Below, piece after piece: positions 53,790 through 61,330 of a DNA stretch of 64,000 bases. The position numbers were made by a program, and so were the translations under genes. Origin of the DNA: RGIG2000 sp045612665 (GTDB taxonomy: Bacteria > Bacillota > Clostridia > Oscillospirales > CAG-272); assembly GCA_045612665.1 (NCBI GenBank), contig JAZKZO010000004.1, forward strand, positions 4,496 through 68,495, read 5' to 3'. The notes under the pieces are model-generated. The model did not search any database, was not told the DNA's origin, and saw nothing but the letters and a program-made list of their open reading frames with translations. Numbering within the stretch: position 1 is the stretch's first letter; each line of letters starts with the position of its first letter.

Positions 53790-55925
53790 TTAGAATATGT
53801 AAGTACCCTTTTCAACGATTTGTGATTTGCCGTCGATTATAACCGTGGTTCTGACAGGCGTTACGATTTCATATCTGATTTTGCCGTTATCGTGATACCA
53901 TTTGGAACTTACAAGACCGTGTCTTGTCATAATTGAAGCACTTAAATGGTCAAGCTTGTCGGTTGGATGCGGATTTATTACAATCTCCTCAAATCCCGGT
54001 TTTTCATCAACCGTTTGAATTCCGCAGGCCACACCGTAAACCCAGTCAGCCACACTACCGTATGCATAGTGGTTAAACGAGTTCATATCCTTGGACCAAA
54101 ATTCGCCGTTATCGTTTATTCCGTCCCAGTGCTCCCAAATCGTGGTAGCGCCCTGCTTAACGGAATATAGCCATGACGGAAACTCCTCTTGTAAAAGCAA
54201 ATCGTATGCGAGCTCCGTGTAGCCGTTTTGTGATAATGCGTGTAGTAGATAAGGTGAGCCAACGAATCCTGTTTTGAGCCTTCTGCCGTTTTCTATAATC
54301 ATATTTGCAAGCTTGTCGGCAATCGCCTTTTTGTCAAGCGCAAAATCAAAATAGAGAGCAATTACGCATTCGGTTTGTGTGTTGAATTCGGTGAATTTCT
54401 TTCTTCCTGTTTCCAAAATTTTCTCATGGAGCTTCTCGTATTTCGATACGTTTTTGCCAAGCACCTTGCCCGCCTTGATAACAAGACTTGTCGCATAGGC
54501 ATAGAAAATCGTAGCAATAATGTCAGGGTCGCTTGAGCCCTTGTAGCTGCCTGCAGGCGCATCAAGTCCGAGCCAATCGCCAAAGTGCCAGCATCCGTAC
54601 CAAAGATACTTTTCCTTTGTAAGTCTGCCAATCTCGTCTACGTATGCGCACATAGACTTAAACTGTCTTGCAAGAATTTTCTTGTTGGCATATGTTAGGT
54701 AAATTTGCCAAGGACATACTGTTGAAGCGTCACTCCAAACCGCAGTTGAGCTTCCGGGCTTTTCGTGTACCTGAGGAACGCAGAAGGGAACCAACCCCTC
54801 ACGCTTTTGCTCAAGACGAAGGTCCTCAAGCCACTTGTCAAAGAACTTTTCTACGTCATAGTTGTATGATGCGGTTTTTATAAACACCTGCGCATCACCT
54901 GTCCAGCCGAGTCTTTCATCTCTTTGAGGACAGTCGGTAGGAACATCAAGGAAGTTGCCCTTTTGTCCCCAAATTATATTTGAAAATAGCTTGTTGAGTA
55001 GTGGACTTGACGAGCTTAGATATCCCGTTCTCTTTAAATTGGAATGAAGCACGATTGCCTTTATGCTGTCCTTTGTAACCTCGCAAGGAAACTCGTCAAC
55101 ACGAATGTATCTGAATCCCCAAAAGCATAGCTTCGGCTTGTATACCTGATGCCCGTCATCACAAACGTAATCGAATTTCGCCTTCGCACTACGGTAGTTT
55201 TCCGTATAGAAATTGCCTTCCTTGTCAAGCACCTCGGCAACGGAAAGAGAAACCCTGTCGCCCCTCTTTGCATCAAGACTGATTTCAAAATATCCCGTCA
55301 TATCTTGACCGAAGTCGATAACGGTCTCACCCTTAGGGGTCTTAAAGATGCTTTGAGGATAAATTACCTCTTGCTCCTTGACGATTTCACCCTGTTGCTT
55401 AACCACCTTGAATTCGTGATAATCCTGCACCTTTACAGGGCCGAATTTCTCCTCGTAGGTGGCATCGTAGCTCTCACCGTCATAAATGTCGGAGAACGTA
55501 ATTTTGCTAAGAGAGCATTCCCAGCTCTCGTCCGAGTAAACGTATTCCTTGGAGCCGTCCTTGTATACAACCTCGATTTCGCAAATCAATGCAGGGTAAA
55601 CGTCGGGAAGCTCAAGTCTTGTTCTTATGTTGATTCTGCCGTTAAACCAAGCAGAGGAAAGAGTAGCCCTGATTTCATTTTCGCCCTTTATCATATGAGT
55701 GATGTCGTATACTTGCATTTGCGCACGCTTGTAGTACGTCCAACCGGGTGCTAAAATAAAATCACCGATTCTTTCGCCGTTAAGCTCGGCATAATAACAA
55801 CCGAGAGAAGTGATTTTCAAGGTCGCTTTTTTAATTTCCTTGGAAGCAGTAAATTTCTTCTTGAATACAGGACAGGTGTAGTCCTCTTTGGTAGGATATG
55901 AAATCCAAAGCGAATTATCTAACAT
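53790..55925 (-). CDS. Alpha-L-rhamnosidase, glycoside hydrolase family 78
   Basis: Inverting rhamnosidase acting on flavonoid or pectin rhamnosides. N-terminal beta domains (LKITSLGCYYAELNGERIG, PGWTYYKRAQ), Bac_rhamnosid core with DFGQDMTGYFE, then the (alpha/alpha)6 barrel: DCPQRDERLGWTGDAQVF near residue 335 with the general-acid Glu, WYGCWHFGDWLGLD near 450, SWLYSVKQGATTIWEHWDG near 590. C-terminal beta sandwich ends at 711 residues, normal. No signal peptide. Single gene, minus strand, GGAG ahead of ATG. Confidence 0.93.
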   Translation of the reverse strand: MLDNSLWISYPTKEDYTCPVFKKKFTASKEIKKATLKITSLGCYYAELNGERIGDFILAPGWTYYKRAQMQVYDITHMIKGENEIRATLSSAWFNGRINIRTRLELPDVYPALICEIEVVYKDGSKEYVYSDESWECSLSKITFSDIYDGESYDATYEEKFGPVKVQDYHEFKVVKQQGEIVKEQEVIYPQSIFKTPKGETVIDFGQDMTGYFEISLDAKRGDRVSLSVAEVLDKEGNFYTENYRSAKAKFDYVCDDGHQVYKPKLCFWGFRYIRVDEFPCEVTKDSIKAIVLHSNLKRTGYLSSSSPLLNKLFSNIIWGQKGNFLDVPTDCPQRDERLGWTGDAQVFIKTASYNYDVEKFFDKWLEDLRLEQKREGLVPFCVPQVHEKPGSSTAVWSDASTVCPWQIYLTYANKKILARQFKSMCAYVDEIGRLTKEKYLWYGCWHFGDWLGLDAPAGSYKGSSDPDIIATIFYAYATSLVIKAGKVLGKNVSKYEKLHEKILETGRKKFTEFNTQTECVIALYFDFALDKKAIADKLANMIIENGRRLKTGFVGSPYLLHALSQNGYTELAYDLLLQEEFPSWLYSVKQGATTIWEHWDGINDNGEFWSKDMNSFNHYAYGSVADWVYGVACGIQTVDEKPGFEEIVINPHPTDKLDHLSASIMTRHGLVSSKWYHDNGKIRYEIVTPVRTTVIIDGKSQIVEKGTYIF

Positions 55926-56008
55926 AAATATGCTCCTTATTTTGTATCTGATGATATTCTATCATAAAAACCTTAAAAAGTCAATTGATGTGCGAAATTA
56001 GAACGAAA

Positions 56009-56032
56009 AAAGCACTCCAATCGGAGTGCTTT
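56009..56032. terminator. Orphan terminator hairpin
   Basis: AAAGCACTCC/GGAGTGCTTT around AATC. No gene runs into it on either strand: GH78 starts on the left and AraC on the right. Confidence 0.6.
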
Positions 56033-56120
56033 CGCTTTGCTGGTGAGCCAAGGGTAACCGACGAGGAATAATTAAATAAAAAAGGCACTCAACCGAGTGC
56101 CTTTTGCTTTGCTTGTGAGC
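56026..56120 (+). pseudogene. Relic of the 3' end of a BspA-like gene plus terminator
   Basis: From 56056 to about 56110 the sequence matches 63054-63108, the last codons and terminator of the BspA-like gene there, with three or so differences. The reading here ends ...P-R-V-T-D-E-E-stop beside P-T-T-T-D-E-Q-stop in the full gene, then the same AATTAAATAAA leader and the AAAAGGCACTC/GAGTGCCTTTT hairpin (56080-56105). The flanking CTTTGCTNGTGAGC appears twice (ends 56048 and 56120) and GAAATTAGAA appears at 55994 and 56123. This looks like what remains after a third BspA-like copy was lost by recombination. Confidence 0.65.
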
Positions 56121-56184
56121 GTGAAATTAGAATCTTTTTCTTAAAATTCAAGACTTGCTTGATTAAAAATCAATCTTGAGGCTA

Positions 56185-56213
56185 TTGACTGTTATTTAAA
56201 ATGATGCTATAAT
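56185..56213 (+). promoter_or_regulatory. Promoter of the AraC-type regulator
   Basis: TTGACT, 17 bases, TATAAT. Confidence 0.8.
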
Positions 56214-56259
56214 AAAGTCGAATGATACAAAACAGATTTTAACTGCTATGGAGGAGAAA

Positions 56260-57036
56260 ATGGTTTCATATAACGATTTCTTTGTTGGTCGAATTTATGC
56301 AGTTGTGAAAAAAACAGAAAGCGAGGGCTTTCGGTTTGAAAACAGATCAAGAGAGTGGGACGGCTTTGTGCTTTTTATAGATTGCGAAGGGAGCTTTGCC
56401 GATGACAAGGGCAACACCTATCCGTGCTCGCCGGGGGACGTAGTGCTTCTTGGCCGAGGATATCACTATAATATAGAGCTTCCTAACGGTGGGACGTATA
56501 TTACCTCTGCCTTTGATATCCATTTTGACGGCTTTGAGAAGGAGCGCGTTTTTCCTAGAATTTTGCATTTGAACGCAAAAAACATTGAGCGCTTTGATGA
56601 AATTGAAAGGACGTTTCTCTCACACGAGGAGAATTCCGTTGTGCAAAGTAGAATTTTGCTTACAAGCCTATATGTTGAGCTTTTGAGCATGATAGAGCCA
56701 CAGGCGAATTTGGCAAATAAGGATGCGATAGCTGCTGAAAAAATTGTGAGAAAAACGTTTAGAGAAAATCTATCAGTTGATGATATTGCAAGGCAATGCA
56801 ATGTCAGTACCTCATATTTGCGCGCGTGCTTTTTGCGCACCTATGGAATGTCGATTACTCGTTATCGTGAGAGGCTCAGAATTGAAGAGGCGGAAATTCT
56901 TATTCGCAGTGGCTTTTTTAAGCTTCATGAAATAGCGGAGCAGCTTGGCTATTGCGATATATTTCACTTCACTAAAAATTTCACAAAGGCAAAAGGGGTT
57001 TCACCGTCAAGGTATCGTGAGGCGTATCGGCAGTGA
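56260..57036 (+). CDS. AraC-family transcriptional regulator with cupin sensor
   Basis: AraC activators bind sugars through an N-terminal cupin and DNA through two helix-turn-helix motifs. Start ATG 56260, since the ATG at 56248 lies within the ribosome site GGAGGAG. Cupin near residues 15-95 (WDGFVLFIDCEGSF, PCSPGDVVLLGRGYHYNI). DNA-binding part from 155: LSVDDIARQCNVSTSYLRACFLRTYG and LHEIAEQLGYCDIFHFTKNFTKAKGVSPSRYR. 258 residues. It stands between GH78 and the DUF5107/glycosidase unit and probably controls either or both in response to an imported glycoside; ligand unknown. Confidence 0.9.
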   Translation: MVSYNDFFVGRIYAVVKKTESEGFRFENRSREWDGFVLFIDCEGSFADDKGNTYPCSPGDVVLLGRGYHYNIELPNGGTYITSAFDIHFDGFEKERVFPRILHLNAKNIERFDEIERTFLSHEENSVVQSRILLTSLYVELLSMIEPQANLANKDAIAAEKIVRKTFRENLSVDDIARQCNVSTSYLRACFLRTYGMSITRYRERLRIEEAEILIRSGFFKLHEIAEQLGYCDIFHFTKNFTKAKGVSPSRYREAYRQ

Positions 57037-57058
57037 ATACGATCGTTTGATACAAAAC

Positions 57059-57097
57059 AAAAAGTCGTTTGGTTTATTTAACCGTGCGACTTTTTTT
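57059..57097 (+). terminator. Terminator of the AraC gene
   Basis: AAAAAGTCG/CGACTTTTT stem with inner GGTT/AACC pairing and T7. Confidence 0.8.
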
Positions 57098-57160
57098 GTT
57101 ATAATACAATTGAAGAAGTATATTATAAATAATTTACTAGCGATTTTCAAGGAGACTATA

Positions 57161-59062
57161 ATGCTGAAATTTGAATCCGTTTTGTTGCTTTCAGCAGATT
57201 TGCCGAAGGAATCTGAAATTCCCGATATAAAAAGCGACAAATCCCTTCCGACCTTTAAGCTAAACGAAAATATACCCGACAATAACGGTCTTTACATAGG
57301 TCAAGGAATGGTGCCGTCCGTGCTTCCTTACAAAATGCAATCTATTTATGATAGAGAATTAAAGGAGCATAAATATCCTGCGGCTATTTTAGAAAACGAA
57401 TATATACGCGCAACCTTTTTGCCAACTCTTGGCGGTAGGCTTTGGTCGCTTTACGATAAGAAGCTAAAAAAAGAACTGCTATATAAAAACAAGGCTGTCA
57501 TCTTTGCTAATCTTGCCCTGCGCAATGCCTGGTTTGCCGGTGGCGTAGAATGGAACATAGGCGTTAGAGGTCATTCGCATTTTACCTGCTCACCGCTATT
57601 CGCTTGCCGTGAAATCAACTCTAACGGTGATGAAATATTAAAAATGTACGAGTACGAGGCAATACGAGGACTCGCCTACGTTATTCGGGCAGGATTATAT
57701 AAGAATTCCTTGCGTATCAATATTTCTATTGAAAATACAAGACAAGCACCGACGTACGTTTATTGGTGGTCGAATATTGCTATCCCTCAAGAAAAAGAAA
57801 CACGAGTGCTTGTGCCAGCTAATAAAAGCTATATAACCACTTATAAAAACGGTGGCTATGAAATATCCTATGACGACATACCTGTAATTGACGGAAACGA
57901 TATTTCTTATCCTGCGAATGCAAAGGTAGCCAAGGATTACTTTTTGGATATTCCAAAAGAAAATAAAAAGTGGATTGCAGCAATCGAAAAGGACGGAACG
58001 GGACTTTTGCAACAATCCGACAAGGCTCTTATTGGCAGAAAGCTTTTTGTTTGGGGCAATACCGAGGGTGGCAAGCATTGGAACGATTGGCTAACTGACG
58101 GTGGTGAATATGCCGAAATTCAGGCAGGACTTGCCAAAACTCAATTTGAGCATATTTCGATGAATGCACGGCAAATTATTTCTTGGAACGAATGCTATCA
58201 AGCGGTTACCGTAAAGAACGGAAGCGCTGATTATAATGACCTGTGCAAGGAAATAGACAGCTTGGCACACGATTGCAATTTTAGAGGATTTTTTGATATA
58301 AAGGAAGCCTCAGAGCCGACAATTTACGGCTCGGAGCGTGGCGCTTTGGCAAAAATGCTTGAGCCAAGGGAAGCTCCCACAATATGTGAATTCCCAAAGC
58401 TGACGGACAAAAATAATTATTTTGCTACCTTGATAAATCAAGAGCCTACGCCAAAGACACCAAAACTTGAATATTCCATTGACGCAAGGTATTTAAGCTT
58501 GATTGATAAAAAAGCTCAAAAGAATTATTTTGATTACTATATGAGCGGTGCAATAGCCGTTAGCAATAATATGCTAAAGCGTGCAGAGTCGGATTTCTTG
58601 GCAGTAAAGGGAGAGTACGAGCATCTTGCGCTTGCTTGCCTTGCACAAATCGAGGTCAACTTGAAGGATAATATTCAAAAAGGATATGAATATATTTCCA
58701 AAGCCGTGAGCTTAAAAAGCGATATTGCGCTACTTGTTTTGTACGGAGAGATTGCTATAAAGGCTAAACAATATAAAGACCTTTTGACCTTGTCCGAGGG
58801 TATATCAAACGGTCGTATACAAATGTACCGTGCAAAATGCTTCGTAGAATTAGGGGAGCTTGCAAAAGCCAAGGCAATTCTTTCTGATAGCCTTGTAATT
58901 CCCGATATTAGAGAGGGAGAGTATTCTATTTCTGCAATTTGGTGCGAGCTTTACCGTCGTATAATCGCAAGCGACGATGGGCGAGAATATGAGAAAATTA
59001 CCGAAAAAGAGACTTTAGAAAAATATCCTATTCCGTATAAGCTTGATTTTAGAATGCATTAA
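57161..59062 (+). CDS. DUF5107 protein with TPR-like C-terminus
   Basis: Start ATG 57161 after AAGGAG; the longer open frame crosses the AraC gene and terminator and is not used. The 633-residue protein has the aldose-mutarotase-like DUF5107 domain at residues 30-400: FLPTLGGRLWSLYDKK, WFAGGVEWNIGVRGH, IPQEKETRVLVPA, FVWGNTEGGKHWNDWLTDG and WNECYQAV. The last 200 residues are helical repeats (YDYYMSGAIAVSN, AESDFLAVKGEYEHLALACLAQ, KGYEYISKAVSLK), like TPRs. Such proteins sit beside glycosidases and are thought to act on carbohydrates, but the reaction is not known. First gene of the operon ending with the BspA-like gene. Confidence 0.82.
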   Translation: MLKFESVLLLSADLPKESEIPDIKSDKSLPTFKLNENIPDNNGLYIGQGMVPSVLPYKMQSIYDRELKEHKYPAAILENEYIRATFLPTLGGRLWSLYDKKLKKELLYKNKAVIFANLALRNAWFAGGVEWNIGVRGHSHFTCSPLFACREINSNGDEILKMYEYEAIRGLAYVIRAGLYKNSLRINISIENTRQAPTYVYWWSNIAIPQEKETRVLVPANKSYITTYKNGGYEISYDDIPVIDGNDISYPANAKVAKDYFLDIPKENKKWIAAIEKDGTGLLQQSDKALIGRKLFVWGNTEGGKHWNDWLTDGGEYAEIQAGLAKTQFEHISMNARQIISWNECYQAVTVKNGSADYNDLCKEIDSLAHDCNFRGFFDIKEASEPTIYGSERGALAKMLEPREAPTICEFPKLTDKNNYFATLINQEPTPKTPKLEYSIDARYLSLIDKKAQKNYFDYYMSGAIAVSNNMLKRAESDFLAVKGEYEHLALACLAQIEVNLKDNIQKGYEYISKAVSLKSDIALLVLYGEIAIKAKQYKDLLTLSEGISNGRIQMYRAKCFVELGELAKAKAILSDSLVIPDIREGEYSISAIWCELYRRIIASDDGREYEKITEKETLEKYPIPYKLDFRMH

Positions 59063-59074
59063 AGGAGAATGAAA

Positions 59075-61099
59075 ATGAAAATTCCAAGCCCATTTATACC
59101 TGTAAGAGTAAGAACTGAAAATTTCACTCATAGGGTAGAAATTGTAGATAAAAGCTATTCCTTTGGCGCTGACGGAATGATTTGCTCTATGAGAGTTGGC
59201 GAAAATGAGCTTTTATCCTCGCCTATGCGTCTTGTTATGGAAGAGGACACAGAAATATCCGAGTTCGAAAACGACTATGAAAATAACGAAAGCGAAAGCT
59301 TTATTCAAAGTAGGTCGGATGAAAAGGCTATCATTTGCGGATGCAAGCAATCCAAGCGCTTTATTGTGGATTTTTGTTCAACAGTTCACTTCGACGGCTC
59401 CTGTGATATTGATTTAAAGCTTATGCCAAAGGGATTGACCGTTGCACAGGCTTTAGGCGTTGGAGAGATAAAACCGTTAAATTTCAAGTTAGACAAGCTT
59501 TGGCTTGAAATACCGCTAAAAAAAGAGCTTTTCCAGCTTTATCATATGTACCCGGGTGGAGAAAAATATTGCTATGACGGAAGCGTTATAAAAAGCTCCT
59601 CAACCTCGGGTAGCGGAAAAATACCAAGGGACGGCTTTCACATACCCTTTAAACCGATTTTGTGGCTAGGAAATGATGAGCTTGGCCTTGGTTGGTTTGC
59701 GGAAAATAACCGCTTTTGGCAAAATGATGATGGTAAAAAGTCAATAGAAATTATTTCAACTGAAAATGAAGTGATACTTCGTGTGAGATTGTTGGATAGC
59801 CATCCGAAAGCGTGGGACGGCAACACGGAAAGGGGATATGAGAATTTTGTCCCGATTGATTTCCATTTTGGATTTCATTTGACACCCGTTAAGCCTTATC
59901 CAAAAAACCCATATATACATAACGCGCTTCATTTGGATTGTGGCATTAAGATTAAGGGCAATTATAGGGACTTTTTAAGCCATGATAACCGATTTGATAA
60001 ATTAAAGGAAAAGGGCGTAGATACTCTTATCTTGCACGAAAAATGGAACAAGTCCCAAAACTTTTTCGAGTTGTCAGAATACACGGAGGCTCAGCTTAAA
60101 TACATCGTGGACGAGTGCCACAAAAGAGGAATTAAGGTTTACACCTATTTCGGCTACGAAATATCAACAATGTCAACTGCATGGAGTCAGATATCAAGCA
60201 AGGTTGTCAACAAAAATAAAGAGGGCAAATACGGCGGTGGCTGGTGGCGCGTGCCTTATCAAAGGGCGCTTTCCGTATGCTATAATAGCGACTATTCCGA
60301 TTATTTTGTTGACGGTATTGCAAAAATAATGGACGACTGCAATATTGATGGAATTTATTTGGATAGCACCGCTAATCCAAGGCTGTGCTACAATACCGAA
60401 CACGGCTGTGGCTGGTATGATAGCGATGGAACGCTTCAAGGAAGCTATCCTATAAACGCCATAAGAGAGCTTTTTAAAAAGCTATATAAGGCAGTCAAAT
60501 CAAGAGGCGGACATATAAACGTTCATATGTATGGGCTCTTAAATTTCACGGTTTTGCCTTACATTGACCAAATTTGGTGTGGAGAAACCTTGCAATCCGA
60601 GCTGATGCAGGGTAAAATGACTCATATCGACCTTGATTTCTTCCGCACGGAATACACGGGAAAAAATATGGGCGTGCCTACTGAATTTTTAGCATACGAA
60701 AGACGACCGTATTGGAATTTTGACGATGCAATCTCTTGTGCATTATTGCACGGAATATTGCCACGACCTAACGATATTGAATATCCTTTAGAGCTTATGA
60801 GCAGGGTGTGGAAAATTTTTGATGCTTTTCCTATTACAAGCTCCGTATGGATGCCATATTGGAAAAACAATGCGTCCTCGTCGAATGAAATGGTAAAAAT
60901 AAGCTACTATAAATACACAGCCCTTGATGGTAAAGAACAGCTTCTTGCCTTTGTTGTAAACACGTCCAAGGAGTCGGTCAACATTACTGTTGGTTTCGAG
61001 GAAAAATGCACCCTTGCAACCGATATGATGGAAAATGCAGATTGTGGATTTACCTTCGATTTGTCACCTTATGGAAACAAAATTTTATTTGTGAGATAG
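59075..61099 (+). CDS. Putative TIM-barrel glycoside hydrolase (GH123/DUF6067-like)
   Basis: Start ATG 59075, seven bases after AAAGGAG; the ATG at 59069 is too near. 674 residues: an N-terminal beta part (residues 1-280, with GLGWFAENNRFWQNDDG near 208, a pattern seen in DUF6067/DUF4091-type proteins), a TIM barrel (VDTLILHEKWNK, VYTYFGYEISTM, DGIYLDSTANPRLCYN near 435, HINVHMYGLLNF), and a C-terminal beta domain. Asp in GIYLDST and Glu in WCGETLQSEL are catalytic candidates. Family placement is uncertain. It is six bases behind the DUF5107 gene, and the two probably work on the same substrate. Confidence 0.65.
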   Translation: MKIPSPFIPVRVRTENFTHRVEIVDKSYSFGADGMICSMRVGENELLSSPMRLVMEEDTEISEFENDYENNESESFIQSRSDEKAIICGCKQSKRFIVDFCSTVHFDGSCDIDLKLMPKGLTVAQALGVGEIKPLNFKLDKLWLEIPLKKELFQLYHMYPGGEKYCYDGSVIKSSSTSGSGKIPRDGFHIPFKPILWLGNDELGLGWFAENNRFWQNDDGKKSIEIISTENEVILRVRLLDSHPKAWDGNTERGYENFVPIDFHFGFHLTPVKPYPKNPYIHNALHLDCGIKIKGNYRDFLSHDNRFDKLKEKGVDTLILHEKWNKSQNFFELSEYTEAQLKYIVDECHKRGIKVYTYFGYEISTMSTAWSQISSKVVNKNKEGKYGGGWWRVPYQRALSVCYNSDYSDYFVDGIAKIMDDCNIDGIYLDSTANPRLCYNTEHGCGWYDSDGTLQGSYPINAIRELFKKLYKAVKSRGGHINVHMYGLLNFTVLPYIDQIWCGETLQSELMQGKMTHIDLDFFRTEYTGKNMGVPTEFLAYERRPYWNFDDAISCALLHGILPRPNDIEYPLELMSRVWKIFDAFPITSSVWMPYWKNNASSSNEMVKISYYKYTALDGKEQLLAFVVNTSKESVNITVGFEEKCTLATDMMENADCGFTFDLSPYGNKILFVR

Positions 61100-61108
61100 G
61101 AGAGTGCT

Positions 61109-61330
61109 ATGAATTTCGATATATATTTACCCGAAAACGGCTTAAACGAGGCAGGCAAGGCGCTTTCCGATATGATAAAGGACTTGGACTTGGGCGTGGC
61201 TTATGCAGATATGCTAAGACTGCGTGTGTTGGTTGGATGCTCGGAGATGAGGCTCGCCTCTATCCCGAATATGATGCTAAAAAAATACAATGTTACGCTG
61301 AATAAATTAAGTAAAGGAGAAAAACAATGA
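61109..61330 (+). pseudogene. Short ORF, probable remnant of a frameshifted gene
   Basis: A 73-codon frame with a good ribosome site (ATAGGAGAGTGCT before ATG). The first 38 residues (NFDIYLPENGLNEAGKALSDMIKDLDLGVAY) read like a real protein. Then quality drops, while the +1 frame continues with CVGWMLGDEARLYPEYDAKK and stops at 61305, suggesting an indel near 61225. The tail of the annotated frame encodes only the ribosome site of the next gene and ends by ATGA overlap. I do not recognise the original gene. Confidence 0.45.
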
